Of a stretch of 64,000 bases of DNA, positions 32,660 through 45,742 are shown in pieces. A model generated the notes under the pieces. That model did not search any database and was not told the origin of the DNA. It was given only the letters and a program-made list of their open reading frames with translations. The stretch comes from Elymus sibiricus (lineage: Eukaryota > Streptophyta > Magnoliopsida > Poales > Poaceae): the NCBI GenBank assembly GCA_039707655.1, contig CM077665.1:313906486-313970485 (forward strand), read 5' to 3'. Within the stretch, counting starts at the first letter, position 1, and each line of letters starts with the position of its first letter. Both the position numbers and the translations under genes were made by a program.

Positions 32660-34560
32660 TGATGGGGAACGTTGCATGGGAAACAAAAATTTTCCTACGC
32701 ACACATAAGATCTATCCATGATGATGAGCATCTACGAGAGGGAGAGTGAATCTACATACCCTTGTAGATCGCTAAGCGGAAGCGTTAATAAACGCGGTTG
32801 ATGTAGTCGAACGTCTTCGCGATCCAAATCGCCGAGCGTCCCGCGATCCGATCACGATCCTTCCGATCTAGTGCCGAACGGACGGCACCTCCGCGTTCAA
32901 CACACGTACGGCTTGATGACGCCTTCACCTCCTCGATCCAGCGAGCGATGATGAAGTAGTGGTTGAGTTCCAGCAGCACGACGGCGTGGTGATGGTGGTG
33001 AGGAACAATCTCTGCAGGGCTTCGCCAAGCACTACGGAGATTATGACGGAGGAACTAGAGGGCTAGGGTTGCCGGCACACGGCTTGGGAAATCCTGATGT
33101 GTCCCGTGTGCTAGCCCTGCCCCTCTATTTATATGTTGAGCCTTGGGGTCTAAACTTGGAGTAAAAGCCTCCTCCGGGTCGGTTTTGCCCGCACAAGGTC
33201 GGTTTGGCCCGCAGGGAAAGAGTCCAACTCGGATCCCTGCCGAACCGTGCACAGCCGCACACAAGCGGTAGTACCGCTTCACACAAGCGGTAGTACCGCT
33301 TGGGCGGTAGTACCGCTTCACACAAGCGGTAGTACCGCTCGGGCGGTAGTACCGCTTTACACAAGCGGTAGTACCGCTCCGGCGGTAGTACCGCTTCACC
33401 AAGCGGTAGTACCGCTTACGCGGCAGCAAAACTACTTTTGCACTTTCCAATACCTTGTGGGCTTTATCCCTTTGGCTCATATAAAGTGTTGCTGCACCCG
33501 AACACTTCGGTAAACATCCGGAACCTCTTCCGGTGAACTTCGGAACTCTTCCGGAGATCAAAACACTATTATCACATATATCAATCTTTACCTCCGGACT
33601 ATTCCGGAGATCCTCGTCATGTCCGGGATCTTATCCGGGACTCCGAACAACTTTCGGTCACCAACATAATAACTCAATTATACTAATCGTCACCAAACGT
33701 TAAGTGTGTAGACCCTGCGGGTTCGAGAACTATGTAGACATGACCGAGACACCTCTACGGCCAATAACCAATAGCGGGACCTGGATGCCCATATTGGCTC
33801 CTACATATTCTACGAAGATCTTTATCGGTCGAACCTCTATGTCAAGGATTCAGTTAATCCCGTATGCTGTTCCCTTTGTTCTTCGGTATGTTACTTGCCC
33901 GAGATTCGATCGTCGGTATCACTATACCTAGTTCAATCTCGTTACCGGCAAGTCTCTTTACTCGTTCCGTAATACAAGATCTCGTGGCTAACACTTTAGT
34001 CACATTGCTTGCAAGGCTCATTGTGATGTTGTATTACCGAGTGGGCCCTGAGATACCTCTCCGTCATACGGAGTAACAAATCCCAGTCTTGATCCATGCC
34101 AACCCAACAGACACCCTCGGAGATACCTGTAGAGCACCTTTATAGTCACCCAGTTACGTTGCGACGTTTGATACACACAAGGTATTCCTCCGGTGTTAGT
34201 GAGTTGCATGATCTCATGGTCAAAGGAACAGATACTTGACATGCAGAAAACAATAGCAATAAACTGACACGATCAAATGCTACGTTTACAGTTTGGGTCT
34301 TGTCCATCACATCATTCTCCTAATGATGTGATCCCGTTATCAAATGACATCTCATGTCCATGGCTAGGAAACCTTAACCATCTTTGATCAACAAGCTAGT
34401 CAACTAGAGGCTTACTAGGGACACAGTGTTGTCTATGTACCCACACATGTATTTGAGTTTCCAATCAATACAATTATAGCATGGATAATAAACGATTATC
34501 ATGAACAAGGAAATATAATAATAACCAATTTATTATTGCCTCTAGGGCATATTTCCAACA
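32660..34560 (-). repeat. 5' LTR of Angela-2
   Basis: Complete LTR with the palindrome array at 33262-33425 and TATA box at 33133-33126. On the minus strand it starts TGTTGGAAATATGCCC and ends TTCCCCATCA. Confidence 0.95.
33262..33425. repeat. eight-unit palindromic minisatellite in Angela-2 5' LTR U3
   Basis: The same array as at 26223-26386, with one base difference between the two copies. Confidence 0.9.
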
Positions 34561-34565
34561 ATAGA

Positions 34566-34896
34566 CTCTACGTTCACATACAACGGGTGCAAGCCAGTGT
34601 TGCACGTGCGGAACACTCGGGTTAAACTTGATGAGCCTAGCATGTACAGACATGGCCTCGGAACACAAGAGACCGAAAGGTCGAACATGAGTCATATAGT
34701 GGATATGATCAACATGAAGATGTTCACCATTGAAACCACCTCAACTCACGTGATGATCGGACTTGAGTTGGTGGATTTGGATCATGTGACACTCGAATGA
34801 CCGGAGGGATGTCAATTTGAGTGGGAGTTTTAAGTAATATGATTAACTAAACTCATTATCATGAACGTAGTCAAAGTGTCTTTGCAAATTATGTTG
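34566..34896 (+). other. Angela-1 leader, right part
   Basis: This continues the leader interrupted at 25620 and runs to the start of the decayed polyprotein. No coding frame is supported. Confidence 0.75.
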
Positions 34897-37800
34897 TAGA
34901 TTACTAGATCGCGCTGTAGCTCCCTTGAATTTTTTATATGTTCCTAGAAAAATAGAGTTGAAAGATGATGGTAGCAATAATGCGGACTGGGTCCGTGATC
35001 TGAGGATTGTCCTCAATGCTGCACAGAAGGCTTATGTCCTTAATGCACCGCTCGATGTGCCACCCCCTCTAGCGTCGTCTGTAGATGTTGTGAACATCTG
35101 ACAGGCACGTTCCGATGACTACTTAATAGTTCAGTGCGTCATGCATTACGGCTTAGAATTGAGGCTCCAAAACGTTTTGAACGTCACGGAACATATGAGA
35201 TGTTCTAAGAGCTGAAATTGGGATCTCAGACTCGTGCCCGTGTTGAGAGGTATGAGACCTCCAACAAGATTCTTTGCCTGCAAGATGATGGAGAATAGCT
35301 CAATCGTTGAGCATGTGCTTAGATTGTCTGGGTGCTACAATTGCTTGAATCGAGTGGGAGTTGATCTTCCAGATAAGATAATGATTGATATAGTTCTCCA
35401 AGTCACTGTCACTAAGCTACTAGAGCTTCGTGATGAACTATAAAAGGCCAGAGATGGAAATAATGATCCCTGAGCTGTTCGCAATGTTTGACACTGCGAA
35501 GGTAGAAATCAAAAAGGAGCACCAAATGTTGATGGTTAGTGAAACCACTAGTTTCGAGAAGGGCAAGGGTAAGGAGGGAAACTTCATGGATGGCAAGTCA
35601 GTTGCTGCTCCAATGAAGAAACCCAAGGTTGAACCCAAAACCCAAGACTAAGTGCTTCTATTATGAGGAGAACGGTCGCTGAAGTGGAACAACCCTAGAT
35701 ACTTGGTAGATAAGAAGGTTGGCAACGTCGACAGAAGTATATTTGATATACGTGTTATTGATGTGTGCCTTACTAGTACTCCTAGTAGCACCTAGGTATT
35801 AGATACCGGTTCGGTTGCTAAATGTTTTAACTCAAAATAAAAGCTACGGAATAAACGGAGGCTAGCTAAGGGTGAGGTGACGATGAGTGTTGGAAGTGTT
35901 TCCAAGGTTGATGTGATCACCATCGCGCGCTCTCTCTACCTTTGGGATTAGTGATGAACCTAAATAAATGTTATTTGGTGTTTGCGTTAAGCATGAACGT
36001 GATTAGATCATGTTTATTGCAATACGGTTATTCATTTAAAGTTAGAGAATAATGGTTATTCTGTTTATATGAATAATACCTTCAATGGTCATGCACCCAA
36101 TAAGAGTGGTTTATTGAATCTTGATCGTAGTGATACACATGTTCATAATATTGATGCCAAAAGATACAAAGTTAATAATGATAGTACCACATACTTGTGG
36201 GACTGCCGCTAAATGTCATATTGGTGTAAAACGCATGAAGAAACTCCATGCTGATGGATCTTTGGACTCATTCGATTTCGAATCGGTTGAGACATGCGGA
36301 CCATGCCTCATGGGCAAGATGACTAAAACCCCGTTTTCCGGTATGATGGAGCGGGCAATTGACTTATTGGAAATGATACATGTTGATGTATGCGGTCCAA
36401 TGAGTGTTGTAGCGTGCGGTGGATATCGTTATTTTCTTACCTTCACTGATGATTTGAGTAGATATAGGGTATATTTACTTAATGAAACACAAGTCTGAAT
36501 CGTTTGAAAAGTTCAAGCAAATTCAGAGTGAAGTTTGAGATCATCGTGAAAAGAAGATAAAATGTCTACGATATGATCGTGGAGGTGAATATCTGAGTTA
36601 CGAGTTTGGTATACAACTTAAGACAATGTGGAAGTTGTTTCACAACTCACGCCACCTGGAACACCATAGTGTGATGGTGTGTCCGAACGTCGTAGTCATG
36701 CTCTATTGGATATGGTGCGAACTATGATGTCTCTTATCGATTTACCACTATCGTTTTAGGGCTATGCATTAGAGACAACCACATTCACTTTAAAAGGGGC
36801 ACCATAAGTCCGTTGAGATGACACCGTATGAATTTTGGTTTGGCGGAAACCTAAGCTGTCATTTTTTAATGTTTGGGGCTGCGACGCTTATGTGAAAAAG
36901 GGTTTTCACCTAATGAGCTCGAACCCAAAGCGGACAAATGCATCTTCATAGAATACCCTGACGTAACAGTTGGGTGAACCTTCTATCTCAGATCCAAGCA
37001 TAAAGTGTTTGTTGCTAAAACGGATCCTTTCTCGAGAAATAGTTTCTTTCGAAAGATTGAGTGGGAGGAAGATAGAACTTGATGAGGTTGTTGAACCTTT
37101 GTTTCAACCAGAGAGTTGCGCAGCGCAGAAAGTTGTTTCTGTGGAGCCTACGTTAGTTGAAGAGGAAGTTAATGATGATGATCATGAAACTTCGGTTCAA
37201 GTTACTATCGAACCTCGTGGGTCGACAAGGACGCGTACTGCTCCTGAGTGGTACGGCAACCCTGTCTTAGAGGTCATGTTGTTGAACAACGATGAACCTA
37301 CGAGCTATGGAGAAGCGATGATGGGCCCGGATTCCAAGAAATGGTTAAGGCCATGAAATCCGAGATGGGATCCATGTAAGAAAACAAAGTATGGACTTTG
37401 GAAGTATTACCTGAAGGGCGTAAGGCCATTCAGAACAAATGGATCTTTAAAAGGAAGACGGACGCGGACGGTAATGTCACCGTCTATATAGCTCGACTTG
37501 TGGCAAAGAGTTTATCACAAAGTTCAAGGAGTTGACTACGATGAGACTTTCTCACCCGTAGCGATGCTAAAGTTTGTTGGAATTATGTTAGCAGTTGCTG
37601 CATTTTTCAATTATGAAATCTGGCAGATGGATGTCAAAACATCGTTTCCTTAATGGTATCCGTGAGGAAAGGTTGTATGTGATACAACTGGAAGGTTTTG
37701 TCAGTCCTAAGGATGCTAAAATGTATGCAAGCTCCAGCGATCCTTCTATGGACTGGAGCAAGCATCTCAGAGTTGGAATATACGCTTTGATGAGGTGATC

Positions 37801-38640
37801 AAAGTTTTTGAGTCGATACAAAGTTTATGAGAAACTTGTATTTACAATAAAGTGAGTGGGAGCACTATAGAATTTCTGATAAGTATATGTGGTTGACATA
37901 TTGTTGATCGGAAATGATGTAGAATTTCTGGAAAGCATAAAGGGTCGTTTGAAAGGAGTTTTTCAAAGGAAGACCTGGAATGAAGCTACTTAAATATTGG
38001 GCATCAAGATCTATAGAGATAGATCAATACGTCTGATAAGACTTTCAATGAGTACATACCTTGACAAGATTTTGAAAAGAGTTCAAAATGGATCAGTCAA
38101 AGAAAGAGTTCTTGCCTGATTTGTAAGGTGTGGAGTTGAGTGAGACTCAAAGCTCGACCACGGCAGAAGAAAGAGAAAGGACGAAGGTCATCCCCTATGC
38201 CTTATCCATAGGCTCTGTATAGTATGCCATGCTGTGTACCGCACCTGATGTGTGCCTTGCCATGATTCTGTCAAGGGGTACAAGAGTGATCCAGGAGTGG
38301 ATCACTGGACAGCGGTCAAGATTATCCTTAGTAACTAGAGGACTAAGGAAATATTTCTCAATTATGGAGGTGATGAAGAGTTCGTCGTAAAGGGTTACGT
38401 CGATGTAAGCTTTGACACCTATCCGGACGACTCTGAGTAGCAGTCAGGATACATATAGTGGAGCAGCCATTTGGAATAGCTCCAAGTGGAGTGTGGTAGC
38501 AGTGTCTACAGTATGACATAGAGATTTGTAAAGTACACACGGATCTGAATGTTGCAGACCCGTTGACTAAAGACCTCTCTCACATGCAAAGCATGATCGA
38601 ACCCCAGAACTCATTGGGTGTTAGATTCATAACAATGTAA
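34897..38640 (+). pseudogene. gag-pol: decayed gag-pol of Angela-1
   Basis: Collinear with the Angela-2 polyprotein, but broken by many stops and indels. Recognisable pieces are gag (about 34970-35645), the integrase finger and core (36190-36470, CGPCLMGKMTKTPFSG and FLTFTDDLSRY), the connector (36970-37356, including STRTRTAPEWYGNPVLEVML), RT fragments (37400-38120, including the region missing from Angela-2 at 37588-37758) and the RNase H tail to the TAA at 38638-38640. No functional product is expected. Confidence 0.9.
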
Positions 38641-38690
38641 ATCACATGGTGATGTGAACTAGATTATTGACTCTAGTGCAAGTGGGAGAC

Positions 38691-40623
38691 TGTTGAAAAT
38701 ATGCCCTAGAGGCAATAATAATTTAGTTATTATCATATTTCCTTGTTCGTGATAATCGTTTATTATCCATGCTATAATTGGAAGCTCAAATACATGTGTG
38801 GGTACATAGACAACACTGTGTCCCTAGTATGCCTCTAGTTAACTAGCTCGCTGATCAAAGATGGTTAAGGTTTCCTAGCCATAGACATGAGATGTCATTT
38901 GATAACGGGATCACATCATTAGGAGAATGATGTGATGGACAAGACCCAAACTATGAACATAGCATAAGATCGTGTCAGTTTATTGCTATTGTTTTCTGCA
39001 TGTCAAGTATCTGTTCCTATGACCATGAGATCATGCAACTCCCTGACATCGGAGGAATACCTTGTGTGTATCAAACGTCGCAACGTAACTGGGTGACTAT
39101 ATAGGTGCTCTACAGGTATCTCCGAGGGTGTCTGTTGAGTTGGCATGGATCAAGACTGGGATTTGTTACTCCGTGTGACGGAGAGGTATCTCAGGGCCCA
39201 CTCGGTAATACAACATCACAATGAGCCTTGCAAGCAAAGTGACTAAAGAGTTAGCCACAGGATCTTGTATTACGGAACGAGTAAAGAGACTTGCCGATAA
39301 CGAGATTGAACTAGGTATAGAGATACCGACGATCGAATCTCGGGCAAGTAACATACCGAAGAACAAAGGGAACAGCATACGGGATTAACTGAATCCTTGA
39401 CATAGAGGTTCGACCGATAAAGATCTTTGTAGAATATGTAGGAGCCAATATGGGCATCCAGGTCCCGCTATTGGTTATTTCCGTAGAGGTGTCTCGGTCA
39501 TGTCTACATAGTTCTCGAACCCGCAGGGTCTACACACTTAACGTTTGGTGACGATTAGTATAGTTGAGTTGTTGTGTTGGTGACCGAAGGTTGTTCGGAG
39601 TCCCGGATAAGATCCCGGACATGACGAGGATCTCCGGAATAGTCCGGAGGTAAAGATTGATATATGTGATAATAGTGTTTGATCTCCGGAAGGGTTCCGG
39701 AATTCACCGGAAGGGGTTTCGGATGTTTCCCAAAATGTTCGGATACGAGAACACTTTATATGGGCCAAGGGGTAAAGCCCACGAGGCTTTGGGAAGGTGC
39801 AAAAGGAAGTTTTGCTGCCGCCTTAAGAGGTACTACCGCTGGTAAAGCAGTACTACCGCTTAAAGGTACTACCGCTTATGAAGCAGTACTACCGCTTAGC
39901 GGTACTACCGCTTGTGAAGCGGTACTACCGCTTGTACGCGGTACTGCTGGAATCCGAGTGGGACTCTTTTCGTGCGGGCCAAACCGACCTTGTGCGGGCC
40001 AATCCGACCTTGTGGAGGCTTTCTCTCCAAGTTTAGACCCCAGGGCTCAACATATAAATAGAGGGGCAGGGCTAGCACACGGGAACGATCAAGATTTCCC
40101 AAGCCGTGTGCCGGCAACCCTAACCCTCTAGTTCCTCCCGTCATAATCTCCGTAGTGCTTGGCGAAGCCCTGCAGAGATTGTTCTTCACCAACACCGTCA
40201 TCACGCCGTCGTGCTACCGGAACTCATCTACTACTTCACCATCGCTCGCTGGATCGAGGAGGTGAAGGCGTCATCAAGCCGTACGTGTGTTGAACGCGGA
40301 GGTGCCGTCCGTTCGGCGCTAGATCGGAAGGACAGTGATCAGGATCGCGAGACGGTTTGTGATTCGATCACGGGACGGATCATGATGGGATCGCGGGACG
40401 GATCGTGATTGGATCGCGAGACGGATCGTGATGAGATCGCGGGATGCTCGGCGATTTGAATCGCGAAGACGTTCGACTACATCAACCGCGTTTCTTAACG
40501 CTTCCGCTTAGCGATCTACAAGGGTATGTAGATTCACTCTCCCTCTCGTAGATGCTCATCACCATGGATAGATCTTGTGTGTGCGTAGGAAATTTTTTGT
40601 TTCCCATGCAACGTTACCCAACA
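38691..40623 (+). repeat. 3' LTR of Angela-1
   Basis: It begins TGTTGAAAATATGCCC and ends ACCCAACA, followed by the CATAG duplication. The PPT AGTGGGAGAC is directly upstream. Palindromic repeats are at ~39824-39948 and TATA at 40053-40060. Confidence 0.93.
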
Positions 40624-40628
40624 CATAG

Positions 40629-42738
40629 TGCCCCCTAGTTGGTGCTTATAAGAGAAGATGGAGACTCATAGTAAAAATAAAAATTGCATAAAGTAAATAG
40701 ATAGGCCCTTCGCAGAGGGAAGTAGGGATTTGTAGAGGTGCTAGAGCTCAAGGTTTAAATTGAGAGAGAAAAAATATTTTGGGTGACATGCTTTTCCTGT
40801 CAACGAAAACGACAAAGTACCTCACAATACTTTCCATGTTAGATATATCATAGGCGGTTCCCAAACAGAAAATAAAGTTTATTCCTTTTTCCACCAAACT
40901 TTCACTTTCCATGGCGGGCCATATCAAAGGTTGCCTTCCATACCAACACTTTCCAAGGAATTTATTATTTGACAACATAAAGTAAATATTTTTTATTTTT
41001 CATTTCGGGAATGAGCATCCCTATTACCGCCACACTCTCGTGCAATACCAAGTGAATAAACACTCATCTTGAGAATAACACATCTAGCATGGAAAAATAT
41101 TGGACACTCCCCACCGTTTCATGAGCGGTACGGGCACACAAAAGAGAAAATTTATTTTGAAAATTTAGAGATGGCACATGCAAATTTGCTTGGAACAGCA
41201 TGGAAATACCGCATATAGGTAGGTATGGTGGACTCATAAGGCAGAACTTGGTTTAAGGATTTTGGATGCACAAGTAGTATTTCTACTTAGTACAAATGGA
41301 GCCTAGCAAATAGATTGGGAAGCAACCAAACCAAGAAACGAAAATTCACATAAGTGAGCATTGAACATAACTAACACCGAATAATGCACCACAAGTAGGA
41401 TGTAACTTCATTGCATAACTATTGACTTTCGTGCATGCATAGGGAATCACAAACCTTAACATCAATATTCCTACTAAGCATAATTACTCACTAACATGAC
41501 TCACATATTACTATCATCATGTTTCAAAACTATTACAAGGAATCAAGTTTAATTTTCCCAATGATCTTCATGAAAGTTTTTATTATATCCTCCTTGGATA
41601 TCTATCACTTTGGGACTAGTTTCATATATTGCCATTGCTTTTTGGCAAGCTCAAACAAATTTAAGTGAAGCACATGAGCATAAAGATTTCACCTCTCAAA
41701 AAGGTATAAGTGAAGCATGAGAGGATTTATTCAAAATTAACTAACTCTCAAATTAATCTAAGTGAAGCATGAGAGTATTTCTACAACAATTTCCATGCAC
41801 ACCGTGCTCAAAAAGATATAAGTGAAGCACTAGAGCAATTCTATAGCTCAAAAAGTTTAAGTGAAGCACATAGAGCAATTGTAACAAATCATAGCATGAT
41901 TTTGGCTTTCTCAAATAGGTGTGTACAGGAAGGATACAAAGGAAAAACTAACAAACAAAGCAAGCAAAGATACAAGACGCTCCAAGCAAAACTCATGATA
42001 TGTGACGAATAAAAATATAGCTCCAAGTAAAATACCGATGGTCGTTAGAAGAAAGAGGGGATGCCACTCGGGGGCATCCTCAAGCTTAGTTGCTTGTTTC
42101 TCTTTGGATATATATTGGGAGTGCGGTAGCATCCCCAATCTTAGGCTTTTATCACTACTTATTCCTTCATCCATCGTGATCTCACCCAAAACTTGAAAAC
42201 TTCAATCACACAAAACTCAACAAAATCTTCGTGAGATCCGTTAGTATAAGAAAGAAAATCACTACTTTAGGTACTGTTGAAAACCCATTAATATTTTATT
42301 ATTGGATTATACCTACTGTATTTTAACTTTACCATGGCTCGTACCCTTAAATATAACCCATAGATTCATCAAAACAAGCACACAATGCAACGAAAACAGA
42401 ATCTGTCTTAAACAGAACAGTCTGTAGTAATCTGTACTCTACCCATACTTCTGTAACTCTAACAATTCTGAAAAATTAGGACAACGTAAGAAATTTGTAT
42501 AGAAATACTGTGTTAAAATTTCAGCTCAATATCACGTTCCAGTAAAAAATGAAAATTCATATACTGGACGCAAAGTTTTTGTTTCAGATTCAACATCACT
42601 TCTACTCATCCTATGAATCATCCTAAAGGCTTTACTTGGCACAACCACTAAATAAACCATAAAAACATAATGATAACAGAGGCATAATTGTGTCAACACT
42701 CGAAAACAGAAAGGAAAAAGCAAAAATTTATTTATTCA
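40629..42738 (-). other. W1 long 3' non-coding region
   Basis: About 2.1 kb without a supported coding frame, continuing 22453-22770 across the Angela-1 insertion. It contains repeats with the core AAGTGAAGCA at 41651-41890. Similar sequence occurs in W0 at 46700-48540. Confidence 0.7.
41651..41890. repeat. AAGTGAAGCA(C/T) degenerate repeats in W1
   Basis: Five units of the form CTCAAA…TATAAGTGAAGCATGAGAG, about 45-60 bp apart. The related array in W0 is at 47376-47590. Confidence 0.7.
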
Positions 42739-42790
42739 TTGGGTTGCCTCCCAACAAGCGCTATCGTTTTACGCCCTAGCTAGGCATAAT
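42739..42790 (-). other. conserved GCTTGTTGGGAGGCAACCCA block in W1
   Basis: Just downstream (minus strand) of the gag-protease stop. The same block, AGCGC/AGAGCTTGTTGGGAG(G/A)CAACCC, recurs in W0 (48544-48594) and W2 (63907-63954). GGGTTGCCTCCC can pair with adjoining sequence; its role is unknown. Confidence 0.7.
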
Positions 42791-42798
42791 GGATAGAT

Positions 42799-43923
42799 TC
42801 AAGTATTGTCATCTTTGATTTTGGATCCATAGGATGCCCTCATGATTGATTCATATGGTGGCTTAATTCTTGTTCTAGGGAAGTGTTCCATACCCTTTCT
42901 CAAGGGAAATTGAAAACGAATATTGCCTTCTTTCATATCAATCACGGCACCTATAGTGCGTAAAACGGTCTACCAAGTAAAATGGGACAAGACGGATTGC
43001 AATCAATATCAAGCACAATAAAATCAATAGGCACATAGTTCCTATTTGCAAGAATAATAACATCATTAATTCTTCCCAAAGGCTTTTTAATAGTAGAATC
43101 CGCCAAGTGCAAATTAAGAGAAGATTCTTCAATATTGGTAAGACCAAGCACATCACATAGAGATTTTGGAATTGTGGAAACACTAGCACCCAAATCACAC
43201 AAAGCAAAGCATTCACAATTTTTAATCTTGACCTTAATGGTAGGTTCCCACTCATCATGTAATGTTCTAGGAATAGAAATCTCCAACTCCAACTTTTCTT
43301 CAAAGGATTTCATCATGGCATCAATGATATATTTAGTAAAAACTTTATTTTGCTCATAAGCATGGGGTGAATTCAACATGGATTGCAACAAAGAAATACA
43401 TTCAATCAAAGAACAACTATCATAATTAAAGTCTTTGCAATCCAAGATAGTGGGCACATCACTAGTTAAAGTTTTGACCTCTTCAAACCCACTTTTATCA
43501 AAATTTTCATCAAGATTTTCACCCTCCAAATTATTGGGATGCCTTCTAGCTAAAGTTGACTCTACTTCAGTCCCTCCATTATCAATTTTGGTATTACTAA
43601 GCAAGGAATCAATAGAGATCTTCATCTTTATCTTCTAGGGAGATTGGTTTGGCAGCCATTTGATTTATTAAAGTGGCTTGTGCATCAGAAATTTTTCCAA
43701 GCAAATTTTCAGCATGAGCATACTTAGATTGAAGATTACAAACTTCTCTACTAATATCATCAAGTTGCTTCATTATAGCATCTAGTACGGTAGAGTGTTC
43801 TCTAAGCTCATCGGTAAAATATTTGTTATGCTCAAATTGTGTAGTCATGTATTCCTTAGTACTTTTCTCAATTTCAAGCAAAATATTGGGATAAGGAACT
43901 TCATAGTACTTTCGTTAAGGCAT
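42799..43923 (-). pseudogene. W1 short gag-protease-like ORF, broken
   Basis: About 374 codons from an ATG at 43923 to a TGA at 42801-42799. The lesions are a TAA at codon 3 (43917-43915), a frameshift near 43615 and another near 42963. The first ~100 residues are helical/coiled coil (LDAIMKQLDDISREVCNLQS). The second half carries a retropepsin-like domain with FALCDLGASVSTIPKSLC and CPILLGRPFYAL. No gag zinc knuckle, RT, RNase H or integrase is present, and the stop is followed directly by the conserved non-coding block. W1 is therefore non-autonomous by design, not through a large deletion visible here. Confidence 0.8.
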
Positions 43924-44152
43924 CATGACTACGCAAACAAGATTGCAAGCAAGGAAGAGATCGGACAAGAAAAAGGACAAATGGAAAAGAGGGCGAATAA
44001 AATGGCAAATTGGTGAAGTGGGGGAGAGGAAAACGAGAGGCAAATGGCAAATAATGTAATTGCAAGGAGATGAGATTTGTGATTAGGAACCTGGTAGACG
44101 ATGGTGGAGTCCCCTCGGCGCCTACGATAGGCACGTAGAAGAGACCGCTTCC

Positions 44153-44170
44153 TCCCCGGCAACGGCGCCA
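44153..44170 (-). other. primer binding site of W1
   Basis: The minus strand reads TGGCGCCGTTGCCGGGGA, ten bases inside the 5' LTR. It is identical to the W2 site at 50564. Confidence 0.8.
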
Positions 44171-44180
44171 AAAATTCCTT

Positions 44181-45742
44181 TGACGTGGCTTGAGACTGCG
44201 TCGGTATTTCCCCAAAGAGGAAGGGATGATGCAGCACATCGACGGTAAGTATTTCCCTCAGTTATGAAACCAAGGTTATCGAACCAGTAGGGGGATCACC
44301 AACACCCAATAAGCAGCACCTGCACACAAACAACAAGTACTTGCAACCCGACGCGAAAGCGAGGTTGTCAATCTCTCTACGGTAATAAGATAGATTAGGT
44401 AGTGATAGATCTCTCAAGAACACAAATAAAAAGAGTAAATATGCAGCAATATTTTTTGGGTTTTTTGGTTTTGTAGATCTGAAAGCAAAGATTGCAAAAA
44501 CATAGATCGGAAAGCAATATGATGGAAAAGTAGACTCGGGGGCCGTAGGGTTCACTAGTGGCTTCTCTCATGAGTATAGCGCACGGTGGGTGAACAAATT
44601 ACTGTTGGGCAATTGATAGAAAATCGAATAGTCATGACGATATCCAAGACGATGATCATTATACAGGCATCACGTCCAAGATAAGTAGACCGACTCCTGC
44701 CTGCATCTACCACTATTACTCCACACATCGACCACTATCTAGCATGCATCTAGTGTATTAAGTTCATGGAAAAACGGAGTAATACAATAAGAACGATGAC
44801 ATGATGTAGACAAGATCAATTCATGTAGGAATAGACCCCATCTTGTTATCCTTAATAGTAATGATACATGCGTGTCTTGCTGCCCCTTCTGTCACTGGGA
44901 AAGAACACCGCAAGATTGAACCCATCACAAAGCACCTCTTCCCATGCCAAGAAAAATCGATCTAGTCGGCCTAACTAAACCAAAGTTTCATAGAAGAAAT
45001 ACGAGGCTATAAGTAATCATGCATATGAGAGATCAAAGAAGACTCAAATAATATTCATGGATAGAAACTGATCATGAACTCAAAATTCATCGGATCCCAA
45101 CAAACACACCGCAAAAGTTTACACCAAATAGATCTCCAAGAGACCATTGTATTGAGAATCATACGAGAGAGTGAGGAAGCCATCTAGCTACTGCCTATGG
45201 ACCCGTAGGTCTATGGTGGACTACTCACGCATCATCGGAGAGGCACCTATGAGGAAGATGAATCCCTCCGTGATGGTGTTTAGATTGGATCTTGCGGTTC
45301 TGGAACTTGTGGCGGCTGGAATTGTCTTTCGTCGACTCCCCTAGGGGTTTTTGGAATATTTGGGAATTTATAGGCATCAGAGGTGGTGCGGAAGGGGGCC
45401 GAGGAGGGCACAACCCATCAGGGCGTGCCGGGGCCCCCCTGGCGTGCCCTGGTGGGTTTTGCTCTCCACAGCCCACCTCTCCGGCAGTTGTTTGGCCCAC
45501 TGGGTGTCTTCTGGTCTAGAAAAAATCTCCAAAAAGTTTCGTCGCGATTGGACTCCGTTTGGTATTGATTTTCTGCGAAGTAAAAAACAAACAAAAATAG
45601 CAACTGGCACTTTGGCACTATGTCAATAGGTTAGTCCCAAAAAATGATATAAAGTTGTTATAAAATGATTGTAAAACATCCAAGAATGATAATATAACAG
45701 CATGGAACAAGCAAATATTATAGATACGTTGGAGACGTATCA
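44181..45742 (-). repeat. 5' LTR of W1 (1562 bp)
   Basis: Matches 20872-22452. TATAAAT on the minus strand at 45372-45366. Confidence 0.9.

Larger units (their letters stand above)
25621..34560 (-). mobile_element. Copia element Angela-2, young, inside Angela-1
   Basis: Two 1901-bp LTRs (25621-27521 and 32660-34560) are flanked by a perfect duplication ATAGA (25616-25620 and 34561-34565). On the minus strand the order is 5' LTR (right), PBS 32658-32646, leader, one open polyprotein (31384-27572), PPT GTGCAAGTGGGAGAC, and 3' LTR. I found only two differences between the LTRs (near 26008 and 26274), so this is the most recent insertion in the window. Total length is 8940 bp. Confidence 0.95.
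22771..40623 (+). mobile_element. Copia element Angela-1 (Angela/BARE/WIS type), split by Angela-2
   Basis: LTRs are 22771-24704 and 38691-40623 (1934 and 1933 bp), flanked by a perfect 5-bp duplication CATAG (22766-22770 and 40624-40628). The PBS is at 24706-24717 and the PPT AGTGGGAGAC just before 38691. Its own sequence without Angela-2 is about 8.9 kb, the usual size for the family. The polyprotein is heavily decayed (34897-38640). The two LTRs differ at a few dozen sites by eye. Confidence 0.93.
20872..45742 (-). mobile_element. Gypsy element W1 (gag-protease only), host of Angela-1
   Basis: Minus-strand element of the TGATACGTCTCC group (Sabrina/Wham-like; name from memory). LTRs are 20872-22452 (3') and 44181-45742 (5'). 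The PBS is at 44170-44153 and the PPT immediately right of 22452. The flanking 5-mers are GCAGA (20867-20871) and GCAAA (45743-45747), a target duplication with one mismatch. Coding is confined to a short gag-protease frame (43923-42799), with no RT, RNase H or integrase. Internal sequence is 22453-22770 plus 40624-44180; Angela-1 fills the gap. Confidence 0.85.
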
